A DNA stretch of 52,409 nt from an uncultured Aeromonadales bacterium. Lineage in GTDB: Bacteria; Pseudomonadota; Gammaproteobacteria; Enterobacterales; Succinivibrionaceae. Under the pieces are notes generated by a model. The model had not been told where the DNA came from. It searched no databases and saw only the letters and a list, made by a program, of their open reading frames with translations. The translations under genes were made by a program, and so were the position numbers. Below, piece by piece: positions 8,044 through 15,861 of the stretch. Location: the NCBI GenBank assembly GCA_902776275.1, contig CACYPI010000008.1, positions 1-52,409 of the forward strand, in the 5' to 3' direction. The first letter of the stretch is position 1, and each line of letters begins with the position of its first letter.

Positions 8044-9852
8044 ATGAGGACAAAGGGTCCGGAGCTTGAGCCGCTGCTCGCTCTCAGGAGCGGCAGGTTC
8101 TACTACCTGTGCACCTACGTTAACGCGTGGGATCCGGAGCGCAAGCGCTCCTACCGCAAGAACACCACCTCGGTAGGCAAGATCACGACAGGCCGCCGCG
8201 ACGGCCCGGTGGAATGGAAGGACGCCTACATCGAGCGCCACCCCGAGCTTGCATCCTACTCATGCCAAAGGGACAAGGAGGGCACGCTGACTTTCACGCC
8301 GCTTAGCGGGGAGATGGATCCCGGGGACGCGCTGAGCCCCAGCCTCTCCATAGGCGCAACCTGGACGCTCTGCTCGGTGCTAGCCAACACGCCTTTCATG
8401 GCCGCGCTCGAGCAGGTCTTCAGCAAGTACGCCGACTGGCGCAAGATCCTCTCGCTCTCCTGCTTCATGATCCTAAGCTCCGACGGGGTCTTCCAGAAGA
8501 TAGAGCCTTTCACCAGGCTCAACTTCCTGCCCTGGAACCGCGTGCTCACCCGCGACGACGTGATGAGGCTGATGTCGCGCATCACCCCCGCGCGCATCGC
8601 CCTCTTCATGAACACGCTCTGCGAATCGGCCTCCGACGACACGCGCTGCCTCATCTACTGCTCAAGCTCTCTCTACCGCCGCCGCACCCCGTTCTCCTGG
8701 ACGGCGCACAGCGGATCGGAGGCCAGCGCGGATCACGGCGGCAACTCGCTCACCGCGGTGCGCAAGAGCGATGGCATGCCGCTTTGCTATTTCATCTCAG
8801 GCGGCGACGGCTTCGGAAGCATCAAGGCCATCCGGGCGCTCACGCTCAAGCTCACCAGGCGCGATCTCCTGAGAAACGCGATCTTCGTGGGCGACCGCGG
8901 CTACGCCTCGGCAGGGCAGATCTCCGAATACCTCAGAAACGGCGTGAGCTTCATCGTGACCCCGAGGACGCACCACGGGATCTTCAAGAGCTTCCTGAAA
9001 AAGCTCAGGCCCAGGCTCTTCGCGCTTGAGAACTACCGACCGGCCATCGGCTGCACGGCCTGTTCTGCGAGGATCGGCTGGACATACCACGAGGAGGGAG
9101 GGGAGCGCCGCAGAGCCAGGCTCTGGCTGCACGCCTTCTTCGACGAGGACGTCTACAACCGCAGCCGCGAGAGGATCAAGCGCGGCATCGGATTCGTCTA
9201 CGAGAGCTTTCAGCGCGGCGAGGTGCTCAACGAGGATCTTGAGGAGATCCGCTCACGCTACATGAAGGTCGGCAAGGCCAGCGGGAGCCTCGAGGTGGAC
9301 GAGGATGCGGTGGAGACAGCGCTTGCCAGGCGCAGCATGAGGGTGCTCATATCCGACGTCACGGACGATCCGGTGGAGGCCTTCTGCGACTACTTCGACC
9401 GCAACGAGATCTGGGCGGGCTTCCGAGGCTGCCTCGATCGCTTCTCAAGCAGCAGCATCATGGACTCGGACGAGCCGTGGTCCGACTCCTGCTGCTTCAT
9501 CGAATTCGTGGCCCTGGCCGCCGGGCTCATGCTCAGAAAGCGCCTGCAGCAGGCCCAGAAGGCGATGTCGGGGCTTCCCTACAACTGCGACGACGTGATC
9601 TTGCAGATCCTCTCCGGGATCACCGTCAGCGGGCACAGCGGCGGGCACGCCACGCTAAGCGAGATCCCCGACAAGGTGCGCAGGATGCTCGGCCTCATCG
9701 GCGTGCGGCTGCCTGAAGGCGAGCTGCCGATGCTCGAGGGCGAGACCCGCGCCGCCGCGCTTGCCGAGAGGCAGGACTACGAGGATCTCATCAAGGCCGA
9801 GCGCGGATCGAGGCCCAGCCGCGAGGAGCTGGTGCGCCGAGAGCTGCTCTAG
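8044..9852 (+). CDS. Transposase-fold protein (IS1634/IS4-like) with lost catalytic residues
   Basis: A 602-residue protein with the layout of an IS1634/IS4-type DDE transposase: an N-terminal region with a Lys-Asn-Thr-Thr-Ser-Val-Gly-Lys strand, an RNase H-like core, and a C-terminal helical part. The middle catalytic position is present (FVGDRGYAS, Asp284). The first is not: the usual hydrophobic-Tyr-Asp-x-Thr strand reads LIYCSSSLY, with Cys206 at the Asp position. The third is not either: the Y-x2-R-x3-E signature reads Y450, R453, then Trp457 in place of Glu. The frame is nevertheless intact and ends with its own terminator. The start is the ATG at 8044, 8 nt after GGGGG. I see no terminal inverted repeats or target duplication. 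It may be a domesticated or decaying transposase; the alignment is by eye. Confidence 0.7.
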   Translation: MRTKGPELEPLLALRSGRFYYLCTYVNAWDPERKRSYRKNTTSVGKITTGRRDGPVEWKDAYIERHPELASYSCQRDKEGTLTFTPLSGEMDPGDALSPSLSIGATWTLCSVLANTPFMAALEQVFSKYADWRKILSLSCFMILSSDGVFQKIEPFTRLNFLPWNRVLTRDDVMRLMSRITPARIALFMNTLCESASDDTRCLIYCSSSLYRRRTPFSWTAHSGSEASADHGGNSLTAVRKSDGMPLCYFISGGDGFGSIKAIRALTLKLTRRDLLRNAIFVGDRGYASAGQISEYLRNGVSFIVTPRTHHGIFKSFLKKLRPRLFALENYRPAIGCTACSARIGWTYHEEGGERRRARLWLHAFFDEDVYNRSRERIKRGIGFVYESFQRGEVLNEDLEEIRSRYMKVGKASGSLEVDEDAVETALARRSMRVLISDVTDDPVEAFCDYFDRNEIWAGFRGCLDRFSSSSIMDSDEPWSDSCCFIEFVALAAGLMLRKRLQQAQKAMSGLPYNCDDVILQILSGITVSGHSGGHATLSEIPDKVRRMLGLIGVRLPEGELPMLEGETRAAALAERQDYEDLIKAERGSRPSREELVRRELL

Positions 9853-9935
9853 GCCCAAGGCTGCCAGCAGAAGGCCATGGCCTGCAATCAAGGCGCCATG
9901 CCGTGCGATGCGCGGCTGGCCGACTTTCCCATCAA

Positions 9936-9985
9936 GCGCCCGCCAAAGCACCTGCCCTGGCGGGCGCATGCTTTTCCTCCTTGTT
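9936..9985 (+). terminator. Intrinsic terminator after the transposase-fold gene
   Basis: A perfect 10 bp stem GCGCCCGCCA/TGGCGGGCGC (9936-9945 and 9958-9967) with a 12 nt loop is followed by ATGCTTTTCCTCCTTGTTT. It lies about 85 nt past the stop at 9852. Confidence 0.75.
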
Positions 9986-10001
9986 TCCATCAGGGCCTTA
10001 A

Positions 10002-10027
10002 AAGGCGGGGCCTTGCGGCTCCGCCTT
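10002..10027 (-). terminator. Intrinsic terminator after nhaB copy 2
   Basis: A stem of 10 matched pairs out of 11 (10002-10012 with 10017-10027, 4 nt loop) is followed on the minus strand by TTTTAAGG. It lies about 25 nt past the stop codon of the minus-strand nhaB at 10053. Confidence 0.7.
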
Positions 10028-10052
10028 GGTGACTGTTTCCTTTTAATGGCCG

Positions 10053-11633
10053 CTAATGGCCTATTTTGACCGTCTCAAGGGAGGCTCTGTGGACCCAGCC
10101 CTGATCGACAAAATAGTTGCTGTACTCGGGCACCAGGTACCAGACGCAGAAGAGTCCGACCACGGTGAGCACGATGAAGTACGGGAGGGACATGTACATC
10201 ATCTTGAAGTACGGAAGCCTGATGAGCGGGGCCAGCGGCGAGGTCAGCAGGAAGAGGAATGCCGACTGGCCGTTCGGGGTGGCGACCGACGGGAGGTTGG
10301 TGCCGGCGTTGATGGCGATGGCCATCTCGTCGAACTGCTCGGGGGTGATGAGGCCGTTGACCAGGGCGTCGCGGATCTGCTCGATGTAGATGGTCGCGAC
10401 GAACACGTTGTCGGACACCGAGGAGATGATGCCGTTTGCCATGTAGAGGATCGGCATGTGGTACTGCTTGGGGGTTGAAAGCACCCAGGCGATGATCGGG
10501 TCGAACAGGCCGTTGTGGGCGATGACGCACACGACCGCGAAGAACACGCACAGCAACGCGCAGAACGGCATGGACTCGGTGAAGGCCTGGCCTATTTCAG
10601 CATCCGAGGAGACGCCGCAGAACGTGGTCGCGAAGATGATGACCGAAAGGCCGATGAGGCCGACCGAGGCCAGGTGGAAGGCCAGCGCGAAGACCAGCCA
10701 GACCAGGCAGATGCCCTGGATTACGAGGTTGAGCTTGTCGCGGCGGGAGAGGTGCTTGGTGTTGTACTCGTCCTGGTCTGCCAGGACCTTGTACACCGAG
10801 TCAGGCATCTCGGCACCGTAGCCGAAGAGCGAGAACTTCTCGAGGAGCGCGCAGGTGACGAGGCCAAAGACCACGATGGGCACGGAGACCAGCGACATGC
10901 GGATCGCGTAGTCGGCAAACTGCCATCCCGCGTAGTTGCCGATGATCAGGTTCTGCGGCTCGCCGACGATGGTGCACACGCCGCCTATGGTGGTGCCGAC
11001 GGCCGCGTGCATCAGGATCGACCTTAGGAAGGCGCGGAACTGCTCGAGATCGCTGCGGTACTGCTCGGGGATGAGCGTGTCGTCCTTGCGCACGATGGCC
11101 TGGGTGCTGCCCGAGACGGTCTTCACGTAGAGCTGGTAGAGGCCGACGCAGGTGGAGATGATGATCGCGAGCACCGTCAGGGCGTCAACGAAGGCCGAGA
11201 TGAGGCCGCACAGCCCGCAGAAGAGCAGCGCCAGCAGGACGCGCGAGCGCACCTTGACGAGGATCTTGGTGAAGAAGAAGAGCAGGAAATCGCGGATGAA
11301 GTGGATGCCCGCGACCATGAACATCAGGAGGAGGAGGACCTCGAGGTTGCCGCCGATCTCCTTGGTGACGGATTCCATGTCGGTCAGGCCGATGAAGCAG
11401 GCCTCGGCCACCAGGAGGCCGCCGGACTCGAGCGGATAGGAGTCAAGCGACATCGCCAGCGTGAAGATGAACTCGGCCATCAGGAGCCAGCCTGCTGTCA
11501 CCATCGAGAAGTGCGCGACGATGGGGTTCAGGATCAGGCAGGCGATGATGAAGTTCTTGTACCAGGCCGGCGATCGGCCCATGAAGTTGAGTATGAGTGC
11601 CTTTGGGTAGGTTATATACGTACCGTTAGCCAT
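10053..11633 (-). CDS. nhaB: NhaB family Na+/H+ antiporter (copy 2)
   Basis: A 526-residue inner-membrane Na+/H+ antiporter paralogous to the protein at 873-2,474. Both share the N-terminal LNFMG-x-S-x-AWYK-like block, the AGWLLMAEFIFTLAMSL segment and the C-terminal NAGTNLPSVATPNGQSAFLF. The start ATG at 11633 follows AGGAGG 8 nt upstream. Unlike copy 1, it stands alone (no dsbB) with its own terminator, and has a strong promoter at 11,739-11,768 and a perfect CRP-type palindrome about 300 nt upstream, so the two copies are probably regulated differently (inference). The organism evidently invests heavily in sodium cycling. Confidence 0.95.
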   Translation of the reverse strand: MANGTYITYPKALILNFMGRSPAWYKNFIIACLILNPIVAHFSMVTAGWLLMAEFIFTLAMSLDSYPLESGGLLVAEACFIGLTDMESVTKEIGGNLEVLLLLMFMVAGIHFIRDFLLFFFTKILVKVRSRVLLALLFCGLCGLISAFVDALTVLAIIISTCVGLYQLYVKTVSGSTQAIVRKDDTLIPEQYRSDLEQFRAFLRSILMHAAVGTTIGGVCTIVGEPQNLIIGNYAGWQFADYAIRMSLVSVPIVVFGLVTCALLEKFSLFGYGAEMPDSVYKVLADQDEYNTKHLSRRDKLNLVIQGICLVWLVFALAFHLASVGLIGLSVIIFATTFCGVSSDAEIGQAFTESMPFCALLCVFFAVVCVIAHNGLFDPIIAWVLSTPKQYHMPILYMANGIISSVSDNVFVATIYIEQIRDALVNGLITPEQFDEMAIAINAGTNLPSVATPNGQSAFLFLLTSPLAPLIRLPYFKMMYMSLPYFIVLTVVGLFCVWYLVPEYSNYFVDQGWVHRASLETVKIGH

Positions 11634-11738
11634 TGAACTTCCTCCTCAAGAAGCGCAGCAAACTGGGCATACGACATGGAAAAATGGCGCCGGCGGCAGG
11701 ACCTAGCCCCGGAGGCGGCGCTCAAACATACAAGCCGT

Positions 11739-11768
11739 ATTATATACGGTCGTCACAAATTTTCTCAA
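11739..11768 (-). promoter_or_regulatory. Sigma-70 promoter of nhaB copy 2
   Basis: On the minus strand TTGAGA (11768-11763) and a perfect TATAAT (11744-11739) are separated by 18 nt. The -10 box lies inside a short palindrome, CCGTA-ttata-TACGG, which could be an operator. Transcription would start near 11,732, giving a leader of about 100 nt before the ATG. Confidence 0.7.
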
Positions 11769-11945
11769 AAAATGAAAAAATATTTAAATGAAATTTATAT
11801 GTTTTTTGAGTGTTTTAGCAACTACACACTATTCTGACATTTTAAGTCAAACTTGTATGCAGGTCAAAATCGAAACAAAGTCACAGGGTTAAAAAGTCAA
11901 AATTGTTCAGTCAAGTTTTGCGATTCCCCTGCTATATGAATAACT

Positions 11946-11961
11946 TGTGATCCTGATCACA
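11946..11961. promoter_or_regulatory. CRP-type binding site
   Basis: TGTGA-TCCTGA-TCACA is a perfect match to both half-sites of the E. coli CRP consensus. It lies in AT-rich DNA about 190 nt upstream of the nhaB copy 2 promoter, too far for classical class I or II activation of that promoter alone. It may serve another promoter in the 11,770-11,950 AT-rich stretch or the rightward region. The half-site identity is seen; CRP control is inference. Confidence 0.6.
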
Positions 11962-12150
11962 TATTGACCTCAAAAGCGCGGATCAAGCCTGGTGGAGACC
12001 CCGATCGGAGGCGCTGGGCGATCGAGAAATGCGCAAGGCCTGGCCGGGACGCTAGTAAGGAGCGGGGAAAGAAGGCAAGGGCTTGAAAGAGGCAGCGCTA
12101 AAACGCCTTGGACCTTGGAATGGCAGGGCGGCAGCGCCAGGACCACCGCG

Positions 12151-12562
12151 CGTATTACCACATTTTTGAATCATCATTTGCTTGATCTGGCAAGCAAAGC
12201 TGTAAATTCCGTGCAAAAGCTTGAATAGAAGAGGCCGGGGATGCGGCAGTAGACCGCGCCCTGTGCAGCCATGGGGGTCTGTCAACTCAAAGACATCTTA
12301 AAAATGAGTAGTTGCCAAAGCGCATTACCACAATTTCTAAAAGTCATCAGATTGATCTTAAAGGCAAAGCTGTCAATTCTGTGCAAAAGCTTGAATAGAA
12401 AGGCCGGGGATGCGGCAGTAGGACCTCGCCCTGCGCTGCCATGGGGATCTGTCCACTCAAAGGCGCCTTGCAAAATGTGGAAATGCCGCAGCGCGCATTA
12501 CCACAATTTTTAAAAGTCATCAAATTGATCTTCAAGGCAAAACGGTCAATTCTGTGCAAAAC
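12151..12562. repeat. Tandem ~170 bp direct repeat, 2.4 copies
   Basis: Three successive units start at 12151, 12321 and 12494 with CGtATTACCA or CGCATTACCA (periods 170 and 173 bp; the third is cut at about 12,562). Each carries ATTACCACA, an AAAgTCATCA-like run, a TTGATCT-like run, a GTcAATTCtGTGCAAAA-like block; the first two continue into CTTGAATAG, GGCCGGGGATGCGGCAGTAG and CCATGGGGaTCTGTC-like blocks. Copies 2 and 3 are closest to each other. No protein is credible here. The array fills the space upstream of the YidE-like gene (start 12773) and may encode repeated small RNAs or regulatory modules (inference). Confidence 0.8.
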
Positions 12563-12772
12563 CTTTGTAGACGGCAAGGCCGCGTTGAGCGCTGCGCGAC
12601 CAGGGCGTGCGCCGTCACTGCTGTGCTTTGGCTTGAGACGACCTTCACGAGAGGGCGGAAGCGGGCAGGGGAAAGCGATCCAGATTTGTGCGGCCGCTTT
12701 CAAAGCGTTTATAATTTGCGCGCGGGACTTGTTCCCGCCCTTTGTTTTTCCACCAACAGACAGCTTCTGCTT

Positions 12773-14509
12773 ATGTCTTCTATAGCTATCATCACATTGG
12801 CCATATCCCTTGGCGCTGTGCTCGGCATCCTGCTTGGGCAGGTGAAGTACCGCGGGGTTGGGCTGGGGATCGGCGGCGTGCTCTTCGCGGGCATCATCGT
12901 CGGTCATTTCGCTCACTACTACCTTGGCTTTGACGTCAAGACGGCAACCGGCCAGGCCACTGCCGAAGGCAGCATCCTCCACTACGTGCAGGAGTTCGGC
13001 CTGATCCTCTTCGTCTACGCCATCGGCATCAAGGTCGGCCCCAGCTTCTTCAGCTCGCTGAGGGGACAGGGCGTGAAGCTCATCATGTGGGCCGTGACCA
13101 TCATTCTCGGCGGCTGCGCCATCGCGCTGGCGATGTTCTTCGCGGGCATCGTCCCGGTCGATGCGATGATCGGCATGTACACCGGCGCCATCACCAACAC
13201 CCCGGCGCTGGGCGCCGGCACGCAGATGATCTCCGACATGGCAGCCGCGTTTGGCCAGAACGGCGGGCAGGTGCCTGACGGGTTCAACGCCTCGATCGTG
13301 CCTTCGGCCTACGCCATGGCCTATCCGTTCGCGGTGGTCTCGCTGCTGCTCGTGATGATCATCTTAAGGTTCGTCGCCCACACCACCATCGACAAGGCCG
13401 GCGAGGACTACGCAGCCTCCAAGTCCAAGGGCAAGCCCTCGCTTACCGTGATGAACGTGCGCGTGGCCAACCCCGCCTTCTTCGGCAAGACCATCGGCGA
13501 CATCCCGGGCGTGGCCTCGGGTGACGTCGTCTGCTCGAGGTACCGTCCGGACGGCGGCGAGCTCACGGTCGCCAGGCACGATCAGAAGCTCTCCGAGAAC
13601 GACACCGTCCACCTCGTGGGCCTCTCCTCGAACCTCTCCGAGGCCATGAAGGCCATCGGCTCCAAGTGCGCCGACTGCATGACCACCCGCGGCACCCATG
13701 TCACCGTGCGCCACCTGCTGGTCACCAACCGCGGGATCTGCGGCAGCCAGCTGGGCAGCCTCGAGCTTGAGAAGCGCTTCGGACTCTCGGTCTCCCGCGT
13801 GATCCGCGCCGGCATCCAGATGATGCCGCACCCGGACTTCGTGCTCGCCTACGGCGATGAGATCAACGTCATCGGCACCATGGACGACGTGACTGCCGCC
13901 GGCAAGGTCGTCGGCAACTCCAGCGCCTCATACAACAAGGTGGGCATGATGCCGGTCTTCATCGGCATCTTCCTGGGCATCCTGCTCGGCTCCATCCCCA
14001 TCCCCATCCCGGGCGTCCCTGCCCCGATGAAGCTCGGCCTGGCCGGCGGCCCGCTCGTGATGGCCATCCTGCTTGCGCGCTTTGGCGACACCTGGACTGG
14101 CAACCTCATCCACTGGCGCCTGCCCCCTGCGGCCATCGCGACCTTCAACAGCCTGGGCATCACGCTCTTCCTGACCATCGTCGGCATCAACGCCGGTGCT
14201 TCCGGCTTCTGGGAGACCCTCACCGAGGGCCCGGGCCTGAAGTGGATGGCATGGGCGACCCTCATCTCGTTCATCCCGATCATGGTGGTCGGCTTCCTGA
14301 TGATCAAGGTCTCGCACATCAACTACCTGGTGACCTGCGGCGCCATCGCCGGCTCCTACACCGATCCTCCGGCGCTTGCCTATGCCAACGGCATGTACAA
14401 GGACGCCGAGGCCAGCTCCATCGGCTACGCCACGGTCTATCCTTTCGTGATGTTCCTGCGCATACTCTCGCCCCAGATCATGGTGATCATCTGCGCAGCC
14501 TTCCTCTGA
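12773..14509 (+). CDS. YidE/AspT-family transporter (aspartate:alanine exchanger type, two TrkA-C domains)
   Basis: A 578-residue membrane carrier. Layout: five membrane segments (residues 1-165), two central TrkA-C (RCK_C) domains (about 220-280 and 300-370, the second around VRHLLVTNRGICGSQLGSLE), then six membrane segments to the C-terminus. This is the AAEx topology shared by AspT, E. coli YidE and the Corynebacterium succinate exporter SucE. Conserved GAITNTPALGAGTQ and GSYTDPPALAYAN repeats lie in the two halves. The substrate cannot be read from sequence; aspartate/alanine exchange or succinate export are the known options. The start is the ATG at 12773; no strong Shine-Dalgarno is visible. 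Upstream lies the tandem repeat, downstream the terminator at 14,539. Confidence 0.88.
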   Translation: MSSIAIITLAISLGAVLGILLGQVKYRGVGLGIGGVLFAGIIVGHFAHYYLGFDVKTATGQATAEGSILHYVQEFGLILFVYAIGIKVGPSFFSSLRGQGVKLIMWAVTIILGGCAIALAMFFAGIVPVDAMIGMYTGAITNTPALGAGTQMISDMAAAFGQNGGQVPDGFNASIVPSAYAMAYPFAVVSLLLVMIILRFVAHTTIDKAGEDYAASKSKGKPSLTVMNVRVANPAFFGKTIGDIPGVASGDVVCSRYRPDGGELTVARHDQKLSENDTVHLVGLSSNLSEAMKAIGSKCADCMTTRGTHVTVRHLLVTNRGICGSQLGSLELEKRFGLSVSRVIRAGIQMMPHPDFVLAYGDEINVIGTMDDVTAAGKVVGNSSASYNKVGMMPVFIGIFLGILLGSIPIPIPGVPAPMKLGLAGGPLVMAILLARFGDTWTGNLIHWRLPPAAIATFNSLGITLFLTIVGINAGASGFWETLTEGPGLKWMAWATLISFIPIMVVGFLMIKVSHINYLVTCGAIAGSYTDPPALAYANGMYKDAEASSIGYATVYPFVMFLRILSPQIMVIICAAFL

Positions 14510-14519
14510 CAGGAAAAGC

Positions 14520-15338
14520 ATGATCGGACACGTCATCGGGGACCGCCTCTTCTCAAGTGGGATCGGCGGTCCCTTTTATTCCCTAAAGTGCGCTCTTAGT
14601 GGAGCAAGCCGTGACATCCCGCTGCGCTTCATCTTCCCGCTCTTCACCCCACTGGCGCTCATCTGCTGCGCCATCTGCCCGCCTGCCTACGCAGTCGTGA
14701 TGAGCCGCGGGCTGCCAGCGCGCGTCGGCTCTCCAAGGCTCCCTGTTGGCGCCTCGATCATCGCAGCGCGCGGCGAGCTCCTGATGGCGCTCATCATCTG
14801 GTGGCTTGTGGTGATCGCAGGCTACGAGGCCGTCTCGTTCGTCGTAGGCAGCGAGACTGAGATCTACGCCAAGGCCGCCAGGACCGGGCAGAGCCTCCAG
14901 ATGGCGACCCCCGAGCAGATGTCCTATGTCGCAGCCGTGATGCGCTGCTACTTCATCTATGCCTTCGTGCTGATGATGGCGCTGCTCTTCACACTCACGC
15001 TCTCGATGGCAGGCCTGAGCCAGAGCCCCAATCCGCTCAAGCTCTCGCTTCGTGCCATGTTCGTGAACATCCCGGGTTATGTGGCGCTTTGCATGGCGCT
15101 ACTCATCGCGTTTGCCTTCATCGAGAAGGAGTACTCCGCCTTGAAGATGCGCCACATCATGGGCTTCATGCTTGGGAAAAAGCAGTTCGACCCGACCTGG
15201 CCCTTCCTCATCCTGAGGATCTACCTCATCGGCGCCTTCTGCGCCGCCGCGGCGCTGTGCGCGGCGCTCTCGCTGAGGATGTGGAGGCCTTTTAAGGACG
15301 AGGACAAGCCAAAGGATGCCAAGGCAGGCAGGAAATAG
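14520..15338 (+). CDS. Polytopic membrane protein of unknown function
   Basis: A 272-residue protein with about four hydrophobic segments (near residues 35-60, 85-110, 140-165, 180-202 and again 228-250) and a lysine/aspartate-rich cytoplasmic tail. The ATG at 14520 follows AGGA closely and lies 11 nt past the YidE-like stop. Oddly, the terminator hairpin of the preceding gene (14,539-14,580) lies inside its first 20 codons, so either transcription is attenuated there or the true start is the ATG at 14699. I do not recognise the family. It overlaps the next gene by 23 nt. Confidence 0.65.
   Translation: MIGHVIGDRLFSSGIGGPFYSLKCALSGASRDIPLRFIFPLFTPLALICCAICPPAYAVVMSRGLPARVGSPRLPVGASIIAARGELLMALIIWWLVVIAGYEAVSFVVGSETEIYAKAARTGQSLQMATPEQMSYVAAVMRCYFIYAFVLMMALLFTLTLSMAGLSQSPNPLKLSLRAMFVNIPGYVALCMALLIAFAFIEKEYSALKMRHIMGFMLGKKQFDPTWPFLILRIYLIGAFCAAAALCAALSLRMWRPFKDEDKPKDAKAGRK
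14539..14580 (+). terminator. Intrinsic terminator of the YidE-like gene, inside the next reading frame
   Basis: A perfect 9 bp stem GGGACCGCC/GGCGGTCCC (14539-14547 and 14565-14573) with a 17 nt loop is followed by TTTTATT. It starts 30 nt past the YidE-like stop and overlaps the first codons of the next gene as annotated. Confidence 0.75.
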
Positions 15339-15861
15339 CATTACTGATGGCGCCAGGGCCTTGCGGGATCGGATCCTGCAGGGCCTGCCGCCCTTCATCC
15401 CCGAGGATCCCAGGATCCTGATCCTGGGATCGATGCCCTCGGAGGCCTCGCTTGAGGCAGGGTTCTACTACGCCCATCCGCAAAACCGCTTCTTCAAGAT
15501 AATAGCCGCCCTCTCGGGCATGGGCGTTGCGACCATCCCTGGGCGCAAGGCCGCGCTCGCGTCCTTGCACATTGCGCTCTTCGACGCCATCGGGCAGTGC
15601 CGCCGCAGCGGCAGCCTCGACTCCGCCATCAAGGACGCCGTGCCAAACGACATCCCGCGCCTGCTCTCGGAGCACCCCACCATCAGGGTGGTCGTGACCA
15701 ACGGCGCCTTAAGCCGCAAGCTCGTCTCAAGGCAGGAGCTGCCTTCATCGGTGAGGATCTTCAACCTGCCGTCCACGAGCCCTGCCAACGCAGCCTGGAG
15801 CCTTCCAAAGCTCCTCTTGCTCTACAAGGAGGCCTTTGATGCGGCCCTGCCAAATCCATAA
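15316..15861 (+). CDS. Uracil-DNA glycosylase family, DNA-deoxyinosine (hypoxanthine) glycosylase
   Basis: A 181-residue base-excision repair enzyme of the UDG superfamily. The first motif, ILGSMPSEASLEAGFYYAHP (about residues 36-54) with NRFF just after, and the late LPSTSPANA motif near residue 150 match the TIGR04274 DNA-deoxyinosine glycosylase group (removes hypoxanthine arising from adenine deamination). It overlaps the preceding membrane-protein gene by 23 nt and the following one by 26 nt, so it belongs to that transcription unit. The exact start is uncertain; the ATG at 15316 was chosen as the first in frame. Confidence 0.8.
   Translation: MPRQAGNSITDGARALRDRILQGLPPFIPEDPRILILGSMPSEASLEAGFYYAHPQNRFFKIIAALSGMGVATIPGRKAALASLHIALFDAIGQCRRSGSLDSAIKDAVPNDIPRLLSEHPTIRVVVTNGALSRKLVSRQELPSSVRIFNLPSTSPANAAWSLPKLLLLYKEAFDAALPNP

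Noticed and set aside
7870..10050. A complete insertion sequence around the transposase-fold gene at 8,044
   Set aside because: No inverted ends or target duplication found on inspection of the flanks; hairpins at 9,936 and 10,002 are terminators.
12151..12562. CRISPR array
   Set aside because: The repeat period is about 170 bp with scattered conserved blocks; no 25-40 bp repeats with uniform spacers and no cas genes.
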